Shown here piece after piece: positions 26,272 to 34,740 of a stretch of 64,000 nt of DNA. Source of the DNA: Dyella_B nitratireducens (GTDB lineage: Bacteria; Pseudomonadota; Gammaproteobacteria; Xanthomonadales; Rhodanobacteraceae); assembly GCF_049532905.1 (NCBI RefSeq), contig NZ_CP064032.1, forward strand, positions 3,286,001 to 3,350,000, read 5' to 3'. Position 1 is the first letter of the stretch. The number at the start of each line of letters is the position of its first letter. The translations under genes were made by a program, and so were the position numbers. The notes under the pieces were generated by a model. That model ran no database searches. It was not told the origin of the DNA and saw only the letters and a list, made by a program, of their open reading frames with translations.

Positions 26272-27033
26272 CTAACGCATCAACGTCGCTGTGTGCGCGA
26301 CGATCTGGCCGTAGTCATCGATATGGGTAAACTGCACCTCAGTCCTTACACCAACGGGCAAATCGGCAGCGTCAAGCACAAAGCGTTGTGTACCGCCCGG
26401 CTCGATCATCTGCGGATCTTCGCTTTTGACTTCTTTCCCGTCCACGAGCAACGACACTTTTTCGAAGGAAACGTAATAGGAGGAAGGATTGTTCGCTTCA
26501 AGCACCTGCCGCGTACCCTCCTTTTCCAGCTTCCAACGTAACTGACCTGGTGCATCACCCACCGCTCCGACCAAACCGTTGGGCCGGAAAAACAGCTTGA
26601 TACGGGTGCGAAAGGCCAGCTGCAAGGTGTTGCTTGCTTTGTCCTTGGCAGCCTTGGGTTTGGGCGGAACTTCCATGACGTTCAGCCAGAACACGGATTC
26701 CTTGTCAGTTGGCAATGACTTGTCAGGAAGAGAACTAATCCTTAGCGACTGGCTTTTGCCTGGTTCCATCCTGAAAACCGGTGGTACCAGCAAGAACGGC
26801 ACTTGGATCTGATCCGGCGCACTTTTCTGGTCCCCCTCATCGATCCATGCCTGGACCAGTACCGGTATGTCCTTATTGTCATTGACGAGTGACACCGTGA
26901 CTTCACGTTCTTGCGCCGGATAAATCAATCGCGTTTTTTCGATCACTACACCAGCACGCACGGGCGCAGCAAGAAACCCGATCAGGCAGCAGATGGTCGC
27001 CAAGCATGCGTTGAAAATGAAACGAGTCGTCAT
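26272..27033 (-). CDS. PapD-like periplasmic fimbrial chaperone (third of cluster)
   Basis: 253 aa with signal peptide (ATICCLIGFLAAPVRA). Chaperone signatures: GVVIEKTRLIYPAQEREVTV with the subunit-anchoring Arg, MEPGKSQSLRIS, and SVFWLNVMEVPPKPK. GGAGGA lies just before the ATG. A chaperone of this family donates a beta-strand to pilin subunits in the periplasm. Last gene of the fimbrial run; 102 bp after the second chaperone. Its 3' end abuts the remains of element A. Confidence 0.93.
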   Translation of the reverse strand: MTTRFIFNACLATICCLIGFLAAPVRAGVVIEKTRLIYPAQEREVTVSLVNDNKDIPVLVQAWIDEGDQKSAPDQIQVPFLLVPPVFRMEPGKSQSLRISSLPDKSLPTDKESVFWLNVMEVPPKPKAAKDKASNTLQLAFRTRIKLFFRPNGLVGAVGDAPGQLRWKLEKEGTRQVLEANNPSSYYVSFEKVSLLVDGKEVKSEDPQMIEPGGTQRFVLDAADLPVGVRTEVQFTHIDDYGQIVAHTATLMR

Positions 27034-27134
27034 CGCTTCCTCCGATAATCCAAGCCGATTGCCTGACGACGGCCATCGTGGGCATTCGTCATCGCAACAG
27101 CACTATTCAAACCGAACGTGGACACAGCACGCAG

Positions 27135-27899
27135 CTACAACGTTGCGGTGTGCTCCACTTGCGCGCCGAAGTCGTTTACCGTCGTAAAACGCACCGTTGC
27201 CGCGCCCGAAGGTGGCTGCACCGAGCGTTTGAGAACATATCTTTCAGTAGCGCCTGGAGCGAGCATAGGCGGTGCCTCGCTTTGGATTTCCTGGTCCTTC
27301 GCCACCAGGGCAACTTTGGCGAGAGAGATGTAATAGGCGCTCGGGTTATAAGCCTCAAGAACCTGCTCGGCACCCTGAGAGGCAAGCTTCCATTGCAACT
27401 GTGTCGGCGCCTGTTCCGGATCGCCTGCAAGTCCTTCGGGCCGCAAAAAGAACTTTATGCGGGTACGGATCGCGAATTGAAGCACGTTCTGTTTTTTCGC
27501 ATTGTCTGGTGTGGGTGGCACCGACAACACGTTGAGCCAGAACAAGGATTCCTTGTCCTTGGGCGGCGACTTCCCCGCGTCATCGTCGTGCGTGTAAGTG
27601 ATACGCAGCACCTGGCTTTTGCCGGCATCCAGGCGAAACACCGGCGGCGACAGTTGAAATGGCACACGCATTTGATCGGGAGGAACATTCACTCGACCGT
27701 CGTCGATCCACGCTTGCACCAAACGGGGTTGGGTCTTTTCGTCATTGGCCAGTGCAAGCGTGACTTCGCGCTCCGGCACGGGATAGATCACACGCGTGGT
27801 GTTGAGCACCACGTCGGCTCGCGTTGGCAGACTGAACAAGACGGCCAAGCAAACAAAAATTAATTGGCGTGCCATACGGGATAGCGGGGCAATATTCAT
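27135..27899 (-). CDS. PapD-like periplasmic fimbrial chaperone (second of cluster)
   Basis: 254 aa from ATG 27899 (GGAG 7 nt upstream; the open frame runs further back without similarity). Signal peptide ending near LPTRA; VVLNTTRVIYPVPEREVTL, LDAGKSQVLRITY and SLFWLNVLSVPP are the chaperone motifs. Clearly a homologue of the adjacent chaperone at 26272, so the pair probably arose by duplication or serves different subunits. Confidence 0.93.
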   Translation of the reverse strand: MNIAPLSRMARQLIFVCLAVLFSLPTRADVVLNTTRVIYPVPEREVTLALANDEKTQPRLVQAWIDDGRVNVPPDQMRVPFQLSPPVFRLDAGKSQVLRITYTHDDDAGKSPPKDKESLFWLNVLSVPPTPDNAKKQNVLQFAIRTRIKFFLRPEGLAGDPEQAPTQLQWKLASQGAEQVLEAYNPSAYYISLAKVALVAKDQEIQSEAPPMLAPGATERYVLKRSVQPPSGAATVRFTTVNDFGAQVEHTATL

Positions 27900-28054
27900 G
27901 TTCGACTCCAGCATAGAAATAACGAGGGCAGGCGCGCTGTTCTTCCGCCATGGCCCCGGTGCCAAGCAACTGGCCATAGCTCTGGAGGCGAAGGATAAAT
28001 ACAGAATCCAGTATCAAGCCGAATCTTGATCCAATTCTGAAAGAACAGAACCTT

Positions 28055-28618
28055 TTAATTGTAGGAAAGCATCACCGTGACCGTGCCATTGGCCGGGCCC
28101 GATGTCACCGTCGCCTTGGTCTGCCAATAGCGCGCGCGCATGGGATAAGTTCCTCCAGCCGCGACAGGAACCCAGGTGACCAACTGCGTGGTGCTGTTGG
28201 GTATGACGATGGTTTGGGCTGCATCCAGACCCTGCAGCTGGATGCCCAAGCCAGTAGCGCCACCTGATGCCACGGCAAACACATTGGCGTCATCAACATC
28301 GGCGGTACCGTCAAAACCCATGTATAAGGTCACGATATCGGGTGTGCAGCCTCCCGAGGTGATTGGAAAGTCGACCCAATCGGTGAATGTCCCTACGCCT
28401 TTGAATTCGACAGGATTGTGGTCGCCAAGGAATACCGAAGGTGTTGATATGGTGCATGCCCCGCCAGTGATGCTACCGGTCACATCGATCTGGGCGTTGT
28501 CCGTGCTCTGTGCGAACGCCAGGCTGCTCCCAAGTGTCAGCACACCACAAACCAGCCAGCCAGTCAGTGTTTTACGCCACAGCGGATATGACCTTGTTGA
28601 TTCTGAAATAGTGTTCAT
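28055..28618 (-). CDS. Fimbrial subunit (type 1 pilin-like), minor
   Basis: 187 aa. Signal peptide (GWLVCGVLTLGSSLAFA), then pilin-like TGSITGGACTIST with the first Cys, a second Cys in TSGGCTPDIV, and the C-terminal GTVTVMLSYN that resembles the pilin beta-zipper end. Expected to assemble by donor-strand exchange. It lies 10 bp after the pilin gene at 28629-29165, with 155 bp to the chaperone that follows. Confidence 0.88.
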   Translation of the reverse strand: MNTISESTRSYPLWRKTLTGWLVCGVLTLGSSLAFAQSTDNAQIDVTGSITGGACTISTPSVFLGDHNPVEFKGVGTFTDWVDFPITSGGCTPDIVTLYMGFDGTADVDDANVFAVASGGATGLGIQLQGLDAAQTIVIPNSTTQLVTWVPVAAGGTYPMRARYWQTKATVTSGPANGTVTVMLSYN

Positions 28619-28628
28619 AGTTGGACCA

Positions 28629-29165
28629 TCAGGTATAGGTGATCAACACGGTGATCGTGGCGTTGGCCGTTCCCGGGGTAACCGTGGGCGTGGTTTGTAT
28701 ATAGCGCGCCGCAAAGGAGTAACCCTGCCCGGCTGCAGCCGGATCAAAAGTAACGCGCTTGCTCGTATCGTTCGGTACTGCACAATTGGCAGGGTCGCTG
28801 CTGCCCGTCTTGCACACTTGGATACCGACACCCGTGGCGCCGCCGACGGCCTTGAATAAACTGGTGTTATCGGTATCAGCGGTGCCGTTGAAAGTCATCG
28901 ATACCAAGGACGCATTGCTGCAACCGGCCGAAATCAAGGCCACATTGGGCGACCAGTCCGAATAGCTTCCCACCCCGGTAAACACCGATCTGTCCACCTC
29001 GCCGATGGGGAGGGTGATATGGGATGTTTGCAAGGAACACGTCGGTGGCCCGCTGATGGTGCCGGAAAAATTGATATGTGCAGTTTCCGCCCAGGCCGCA
29101 TTCGGCGCGGCGCAGGCAAGCAGCAGAAAACTAGACAAGAGGCCGTTGATGGACCAGCGTTGCAT
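28629..29165 (-). CDS. Fimbrial subunit (type 1 pilin-like)
   Basis: 178 aa from ATG 29165, preceded by AGGGTG. Signal peptide ending ACAAPNAAWA; mature start ETAHINFSGTISGPPTCSLQ with the first pilin Cys, second Cys in LISAGCSNAS, C-terminal NATITVLITYT. The first 45 codons are closely matched by the decayed gene at 30369-30689, as part of a 0.5-kb direct duplication. Starts 10 bp after adhesin-like B. Confidence 0.9.
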   Translation of the reverse strand: MQRWSINGLLSSFLLLACAAPNAAWAETAHINFSGTISGPPTCSLQTSHITLPIGEVDRSVFTGVGSYSDWSPNVALISAGCSNASLVSMTFNGTADTDNTSLFKAVGGATGVGIQVCKTGSSDPANCAVPNDTSKRVTFDPAAAGQGYSFAARYIQTTPTVTPGTANATITVLITYT

Positions 29166-29556
29166 GACGTTCACCCTATTTGTAGTTGACCGTAACCGTG
29201 ACGGTGGCGTTGACCGTACCGGCCGTGACTGTTGGCGCTGTTTGGAGATAGCGAGCCGAGAAGGTGTACTTTCCGCCTGTACCCTGAGGGGCGAAATTGA
29301 TAGGGGTGCTGCTATTGGGGATGGCTTGCAAACCGTTTTTCTGCCACAGCTCAAGCGCCACGCCCTTGGCGGTGCCCTGATTGGCAAACGCATTGCTATA
29401 CGGTGCCGCCGCCGCTATTCCCGCGAAGGTCATGGAGACGGTGCTGGCATTGCAGCCGCCCGAGATGAGGGATTGATCCTGCGCCCAAACCGGATAAGCA
29501 ACGCCCGCGCCGCCAGTAAAAGAAGTAGCCGGCAGAGTGCCCATATCGAAGGTGGC
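29020..29556. repeat. Direct duplication, copy 1 (pilin 5' end plus adhesin 3' module)
   Basis: Aligns without gaps to 30535-31071 at a constant 1515-bp offset. Similarity is moderate over the pilin start and near identity over about 380 bp of adhesin 3' end, stopping abruptly at GAAGGTGGC (29556). The left edge is approximate. Confidence 0.8.
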
Positions 29557-30372
29557 ACTGGCGGTAGAGAGGGAACAAGTCGGGGTTGAGGACGCTATGG
29601 TGAACGACCCTAGCGTCCACGTACTCAACCGAGTGTTCGAATTCTGCCAGAGGTATCCAAAAGCGGGCGCTTGAGCCGACTGCGCGAAGTCGGTCGCAAA
29701 TAGAGTAGATGGAAATGTGCCCGATGGAATGTCGCCCGTCTTTATTAGGCGTACGGCATTGCTTGCTGCGCTTATTATTGAATACATAAAATACAGTCCA
29801 GGAGAGCCCCCTCCCATAGGACCACCGAGTGTTGGCGTGGTAGTGGGATTCGCAGTGATCGGCTGACCGGTGATATAGCTGTACATACGCACACCAATAC
29901 CCGGGTAGCCGGTTGCCCAGACATCACTAAATCCAGGGGCTTTCGTCAGAGGTATAGTGAGTGAATTGCCGTAGGTATAGAGCCCTGTGGGGGGATAGGG
30001 ATAATCACAGGTAAACTGGCCACGACCGTTCCACTGCGTAGTAATAGGAAGTTCTGACCCCACTGGCAAATCGGATGGGATAACCACCGTGCCAGGTGAA
30101 ACCATAAGCAATTGGGAGGTAAACGCAAATCTACACGCAGAAAAAGCTTGTGGAGCGACCATTGCCATGATCAAGGCAAAACAGACCTTCCAAACAAAGG
30201 ACTTCTTTATACCGTTTCTGGTACGCATGGAAACTGGTGCACTCGCGGCAAGTTTTTGCAATCGCACACGAGCCACAATACGGCTCAATAATGTTGTTAT
30301 AGGCTCGTTCTCGTTGCGCACATAATCGATAAATAAAACGGGAAAACAATTCAATTTCTTTGGCATGTTCAC
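29176..30372 (-). CDS. Adhesin-like tip fimbrial protein B (variable N-terminal module + pilin-like C-terminal module)
   Basis: 398 aa from GTG 30372, which overlaps the preceding frame as GTGA and has GGAAGG 6 nt upstream. That start puts the signal-like segment (VCFALIMAMVAPQAFS) about 60 residues in; the alternative ATG 30228 gives a standard signal peptide but no ribosome binding site. The N-terminal domain (about 80-260) has Cys pairs (ACRFAF, FTCDYPYP) and no sequence likeness to adhesin A; the C-terminal 130 residues are a pilin-like domain (TCSLSTASATFDMGTLPATS to VTVTVNYK) almost identical to that of adhesin A. Likely a receptor-binding tip protein; ligand unknown. AT-richer than flanking genes. 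Confidence 0.82.
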   Translation of the reverse strand: MNMPKKLNCFPVLFIDYVRNENEPITTLLSRIVARVRLQKLAASAPVSMRTRNGIKKSFVWKVCFALIMAMVAPQAFSACRFAFTSQLLMVSPGTVVIPSDLPVGSELPITTQWNGRGQFTCDYPYPPTGLYTYGNSLTIPLTKAPGFSDVWATGYPGIGVRMYSYITGQPITANPTTTPTLGGPMGGGSPGLYFMYSIISAASNAVRLIKTGDIPSGTFPSTLFATDFAQSAQAPAFGYLWQNSNTRLSTWTLGSFTIASSTPTCSLSTASATFDMGTLPATSFTGGAGVAYPVWAQDQSLISGGCNASTVSMTFAGIAAAAPYSNAFANQGTAKGVALELWQKNGLQAIPNSSTPINFAPQGTGGKYTFSARYLQTAPTVTAGTVNATVTVTVNYK

Positions 30373-30689
30373 TGTTCACCTTCCGCAGAAACAAGGGACG
30401 TGTCGCCGGCATGTGTTGACGGAAAATTTTGCCAATCGTTACCGATGGCTTTAAACCCTGCAGTTCGGACCACTCGGCAGTGCTGGTTATCAACGGCCGC
30501 ATCCGCACCGCCTCTGGCTGCACAGTTACCGCCGCACCACCCTTGTGACGAACACGCCTGTGCCCCGTTAATCGGGCCGGAGAAGTCGATGGATGCGGTT
30601 TCCGCCCAGACTCCATTCAGTACGGCACAAGCAACCAGCAGGAAGCTAGACGAGAGGCCTTTGACGGACCAGCATTGCACGACGCTCAC
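30369..30689 (-). pseudogene. Decayed fusion of a pilin 5' end to an usher 3' end
   Basis: The 5' part (30689 to about 30540) encodes GLSSSFLLVACAVLNGVWAE, clearly the signal peptide and first strand of the pilin at 28629-29165, with its ATG changed to GTG. Then the usher C-terminal tail appears in two frames: TVQPEAVRMRPLITS (about 30535-30450) resembles TQPEAVQTQPLTSS of the intact usher, and after a frame change KAIGNDWQNFPS resembles KAAINDWENIPS. The stop overlaps the adhesin B start as GTGA, mirroring the usher/adhesin A ATGA. It is a scar of a deletion joining two copies of the operon. Confidence 0.75.
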
Positions 30690-31071
30690 CTTATTTGTAA
30701 TTAACCGTCACCGTGACGGTGGCGTTGACCGTGCCGGCCGTAACTGTTGATGCCGTTTGGAGATAGCGGGCCGAGAAGGTGTACTTTCCGCCTGTACCCT
30801 GAGGGGCGAAGTTGATAGGGGTGCTGCTATTGGGGATGGCTTGCAAACCGTTTTTCTGCCACAGCTCAAGCGCCACGCCCTTGGCGGTACCCTGATTGGC
30901 AAACGCATTGCTATACGGTGCCACCGCCGCTATTCCCGCGAAGGTCATGGAGACGGTGCTGGCATTGCAGCCGCCCGAGATGAGGGATTGATCCTGCGCC
31001 CAAACCGGATAAGCAACGCCCGCGCCGCCAGTAAAAGAAGTAGCCGGCAGAGTGCCCATATCGAAGGTGGC
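30535..31071. repeat. Direct duplication, copy 2 (pilin 5' remnant plus adhesin 3' module)
   Basis: Partner of 29020-29556 at a 1515-bp offset with no indels seen. The adhesin part differs at only about a dozen positions, whereas the pilin part has diverged more, suggesting recent gene conversion of the adhesin module. Confidence 0.8.
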
Positions 31072-31806
31072 GTTGCTAGTACTGAGGCTACATGTGGGGC
31101 CTGTCACAATAATAGTGGTTTGATTGAGCCATACCGCCGAATTGGATTGCGGACTGCTATTAGCAGAAGTCTGAAATCCAGTCGCTCTATTCCATGCAAC
31201 CTGTTGGCGAGGGATAACATATGTCCCTGGAGCCAGCGTACTTGTCGCGACGAAAAGTATTATGTTGTTATAGCCCAATCCATAATCAAAATAGGCATTA
31301 ATACCAAAAGGAAAAACCTTCACCGCGTTGGCACCCAGTGGAGACCAAGTAGGGCTAAGCCAATCTTTACCGGCAAGAATGTAACCGATCCCATCAACAC
31401 CTGTCGGATAGACAGCATGAGTTCCATAGCCGGTTTGATGAGTCATACCGGTCGAATTTTTAACAGGGACAATCCATGAATTTGCACGGACGGCGGCGGA
31501 ACAACCGGAGAGTACGGTGCTGGCAGTCGTTTGCCCTTGTATATTTCCAATTTGACTCCCAGCAGGGATAGACCCCTGAACGGTATTTGTGCCAGGAACA
31601 CCGAGAGTCTGTGTTGACACTAAAACCTGCATTGGGACACCTATGAAGCCATTTGAGGCGGGGCACGTTTGTGCGTATACCCGACTCCCTGTCATACCAA
31701 ACATTAGGGCGGCCATCACAAGCAAGCACTTTATCTGCCATCGAGGCGAAAACATATATGTGTTCATCGAATGTCTTTGATGTGCGAATGTCTTTAATAT
31801 GTTCAT
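30691..31806 (-). CDS. Adhesin-like tip fimbrial protein A
   Basis: 371 aa from ATG 31806, which overlaps the usher stop (ATGA); an alternative ATG at 31767 lies closer to the signal peptide (CLLVMAALMFGMTGSRVYA). The N-terminal module (about 46-240) starts QTCPASNGFIGVPMQVLV, carries a second Cys in SGCSAAVR, and is unlike that of adhesin B; the C-terminal pilin-like module (TCSLSTSNATFDMGTL to VTVTVNYK) is shared almost exactly. The two-domain layout is that of FimH/PapG-type tip adhesins. Translation is probably coupled to the usher. Confidence 0.83.
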   Translation of the reverse strand: MNILKTFAHQRHSMNTYMFSPRWQIKCLLVMAALMFGMTGSRVYAQTCPASNGFIGVPMQVLVSTQTLGVPGTNTVQGSIPAGSQIGNIQGQTTASTVLSGCSAAVRANSWIVPVKNSTGMTHQTGYGTHAVYPTGVDGIGYILAGKDWLSPTWSPLGANAVKVFPFGINAYFDYGLGYNNIILFVATSTLAPGTYVIPRQQVAWNRATGFQTSANSSPQSNSAVWLNQTTIIVTGPTCSLSTSNATFDMGTLPATSFTGGAGVAYPVWAQDQSLISGGCNASTVSMTFAGIAAVAPYSNAFANQGTAKGVALELWQKNGLQAIPNSSTPINFAPQGTGGKYTFSARYLQTASTVTAGTVNATVTVTVNYK

Positions 31807-34649
31807 TGCCGGGCCTTCACCGAAACATTGAATCTTTCGTCAGAATTAGCTGACGGAATATTCTCCCAATCGTTGATAGCAGCTTTTGAATCCTTCAATT
31901 CGCGTTCACGCGACTCAACATGGCTCGATGTCAACGGTTGCGTCTGAACCGCCTCAGGCTGCGTGATTGCTGCCATGCTGGCTTTGCAGGCAGCCTTCAC
32001 CGTTTGCATTTCAGCCTGCCGCCCCTTTTTCACTTCGGGCAACTGCACGCTGATCTGGCACGCATCGGTCGCTTCCTCGCCCCACTTCACCGTCAACACG
32101 CCCGAGCCAGGCAGGTCACGAATAAACAAACGGCTACCCTGCCCTGCTATGCCAACGCTGTTGCCCTGCGCATCGAATACTTCGGCGCCAAAAGGCACGG
32201 GACGGCCATCCGGCAAAACCGTTTCAACCATGACGGCGCGGCCGTGCTTGGTGTCGTATTTCAACCTCACGACCGAGCCCGCTCGCGGGGCCACGTTGGT
32301 GGTGGTCGACTTGAGTTCCAGGCCTGCGTCGGCGCCCTTGGGATCGAGTGCGATGGTGTTGAGCTGATAAGGCATCAAGTTGGGCACGATCGCATAGCCG
32401 CGCCCGTCCACCTTGGCACCCTGGCTATTGGATACGGTGGCACCCGATGCATCCGATGCCTGTACCAGCCCAATGGTGTCTCCGGTAGGCGGCCCAAACG
32501 TTACGCCGCCTCCATGGATGACGACACCGCCTGAAGCGCCAGCGTTGAACTGTCGATAACTGCTGCCTTGACTGTAGCCGCCTACCAGCTGCGTCACCGG
32601 GCTGCGGTACTGCGCGTTGAGCGAGCCGCTGGCACCGCTGCCGTCGGTATGACCAGCGGTAGCGCTGTAGCTAAAACGGTTATCCGCGCCGAGATTACCG
32701 CTCACCGTTGCCTGACTGTTGCTGCCCCCGTCCTGGTCGCGGTTGACCATGGCGGTGAGCTGCGGTGCGCGATCACTGCGCCCTAAAGGTACGCTGACAG
32801 TGAACATGAGCAGCGTATCGCGGCGCCCCTGCGTTTGCGCGACGTTGAAGCCGCTGGCCAAGCCTGGAATCTGATCAGCCGATGCGTTGCCCGGCACAAA
32901 CTGCCGGTTATCGCTTACTAGCTGACGCTGTGCATTCACGCTGTAGTTGAACGATTTCCAATGATTGCTGTACCCCGCCGAGAAATTCACCTGGCGGCCA
33001 CTGCCTGCCCAATAGTCAGCAACGGAGCCTTGAAGGAACAGTTGGCCGTAGGTATCGCCCAACGACTGATTGACGTTCACATCAAGACGGCTTCGCTGGC
33101 GCAACAGGTTGCTGCCGGCGGCGCCGCGCGCCGCGGCATCGCGCAACGAAATCGCGTCCTGCAGGCCGACATAGCCCTTGGTGGAATACCTATACGCAGC
33201 CACCGCGAAGTTGGTGCCGGTTTCGGTGATGTTTTTGTTGTAGCCGACTCTTAAGCTCGTACCGTGTGTTTTGGCCTGGTTCGGCGCAGAGTTGGTGGCA
33301 TGCGTGATATCGGCAGAAACGGCACCTACCGGTGTATTGAGTGCCGCGCCGACGAGCGCCGCGCCGTAGCCATTGGCGAACGTGGCGCCGGTGTAGCCCG
33401 TCACCAGATTGTTGATGCCTCGCTGGAAAGTACCCTGTACGACATAGGGTGTGTCGAGCAGACTCAATTGCTCAACCTTGCCTGCGGTCACGCTCCAACG
33501 GTTCTGCCCCGGGCGAAGCAATTGCGCCACGGAAGAGAAAGGCACGCTGAAACGTTGCACGCGTCCGTCGGCTTCGGTGACTTCCACATCCAGATCACCG
33601 CCGTAGCCGGTGGGATAAAGATCCTCGATCGCGAACGGACCCGGCGCAACGTTGGCGTCGTAGATGATGTAGCCACGCTGCTGGACGACCACGTGCGCGT
33701 TGGTTTCCGCGATACCACGCACAATCGGCGCATAGCCGCGCATGGACTGAGGTAACATGCGGTCATCGGTGTACAAGCGCATGCCGCGTATGCGCACGCT
33801 GTCGAACAGGTCGCCGGGCGTGAAGGTGTCACCGGCCTCGAATTGCGCCTGCAACGAAGGTATGTCGTGCTGGAGATAGGTCGCGGTGTTCTGATAATGC
33901 GTACCGTCGTGGTCGGTCCAGCTCAAGGAGCCAAGGGTATACAGGTGCCACGAACCCAGCTTTGCCGAGGCATTGAGGCCGACGTAGCCGGTTGTCTGGC
34001 CCCGTCCACTATTGGTGGAGCGATACAGATTAGTCGTGTAATTGAGGACTCCCGCATTGATGCCCGGATCCCATTGCGAGGGATCGACGTAGCCACGCGC
34101 CGCCTGGTTGGCGTAGACCTGCGGCACCGATATGGATAGCTGCTGCGTACCCATGTCGAAGTCAGCCGTGGCGCCCGGTATGTAGTCACCGATCGGACCG
34201 CAGAACGTTCCCTCGGGGATTTTTTTAAGCGACGGATTTTCCTTTTGGACAAGCACCTTCTTCAGGTCTACGCCGATGCGAACCAGCATGGCGGGATCGT
34301 AACAAGGCTCTGCGCTGTCCTTGCCCGGAACGTTGACGAACACCAGATCGGTGCGCGCCTGCCACGTTTTGTTGAGGACGATGTCGCTGCGATACGTACC
34401 GGGCAGCACGACATTGCCCTTCTCGAAGCGCGACAAATCCACCTTGGGCGCCATGCCAGTTGGAAAGAATGATGCATCGAAATTGACAGGCTCGGCTGCA
34501 GCGGGCGACACCGGCGAGGCTGGCGACGCGGGCAAGGCCGCGTAGGCCGATGGGGCCATCGCACTCAGAAGCAGCGCAGGCAGTAAACGCCGCCGCAATC
34601 CTGCGTGCTTGTCAGCGATCGATCCATTCGCGCCTGCGTCGAGCTGCAT
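31803..34649 (-). CDS. Outer-membrane fimbrial usher (FimD/PapC family)
   Basis: 948 aa from ATG 34649, chosen because AGGAG lies 8 nt upstream and a signal peptide (LLPALLLSAMAPSAYA) follows. N-terminal chaperone-subunit-binding domain (NFDASFFPTGMAPKVDLSRFEKG, a typical usher opening), a 24-strand pore with plug (GYAPIVRGIAETNAHVVVQQ), and C-terminal domains ending around ATDACQISVQLP. The tail after this is unusually long (about 75 residues, rich in Ala, Glu, Ser) and ends VSVKARQ; a similar tail survives in the decayed copy at 30369-30689, so it was there before the duplication. Exports and polymerises pilins. Only intact usher in the window. Confidence 0.95.
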   Translation of the reverse strand: MQLDAGANGSIADKHAGLRRRLLPALLLSAMAPSAYAALPASPASPVSPAAAEPVNFDASFFPTGMAPKVDLSRFEKGNVVLPGTYRSDIVLNKTWQARTDLVFVNVPGKDSAEPCYDPAMLVRIGVDLKKVLVQKENPSLKKIPEGTFCGPIGDYIPGATADFDMGTQQLSISVPQVYANQAARGYVDPSQWDPGINAGVLNYTTNLYRSTNSGRGQTTGYVGLNASAKLGSWHLYTLGSLSWTDHDGTHYQNTATYLQHDIPSLQAQFEAGDTFTPGDLFDSVRIRGMRLYTDDRMLPQSMRGYAPIVRGIAETNAHVVVQQRGYIIYDANVAPGPFAIEDLYPTGYGGDLDVEVTEADGRVQRFSVPFSSVAQLLRPGQNRWSVTAGKVEQLSLLDTPYVVQGTFQRGINNLVTGYTGATFANGYGAALVGAALNTPVGAVSADITHATNSAPNQAKTHGTSLRVGYNKNITETGTNFAVAAYRYSTKGYVGLQDAISLRDAAARGAAGSNLLRQRSRLDVNVNQSLGDTYGQLFLQGSVADYWAGSGRQVNFSAGYSNHWKSFNYSVNAQRQLVSDNRQFVPGNASADQIPGLASGFNVAQTQGRRDTLLMFTVSVPLGRSDRAPQLTAMVNRDQDGGSNSQATVSGNLGADNRFSYSATAGHTDGSGASGSLNAQYRSPVTQLVGGYSQGSSYRQFNAGASGGVVIHGGGVTFGPPTGDTIGLVQASDASGATVSNSQGAKVDGRGYAIVPNLMPYQLNTIALDPKGADAGLELKSTTTNVAPRAGSVVRLKYDTKHGRAVMVETVLPDGRPVPFGAEVFDAQGNSVGIAGQGSRLFIRDLPGSGVLTVKWGEEATDACQISVQLPEVKKGRQAEMQTVKAACKASMAAITQPEAVQTQPLTSSHVESRERELKDSKAAINDWENIPSANSDERFNVSVKARQ

Positions 34650-34657
34650 ACAAAAAA

Positions 34658-34662
34658 CTCCT
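34658..34662 (-). promoter_or_regulatory. Ribosome binding site fixing the usher start
   Basis: AGGAG on the minus strand, 8 nt before ATG 34649. Upstream in-frame starts at 34667 and 34688 lack a comparable site. Confidence 0.75.
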
Positions 34663-34740
34663 GACATGGCAAGTTCATCGCTCACCATTTGCTTTAAGAC
34701 TTAATTGAGTGGGATTTGGCCAGCTATGCGAACTACACCG

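Noticed and set aside
30131..30616. 161-codon frame overlapping the pilin/usher scar and adhesin B
   Set aside because: It is a frameshifted usher tail followed by an out-of-frame read of adhesin B, not a separate gene.
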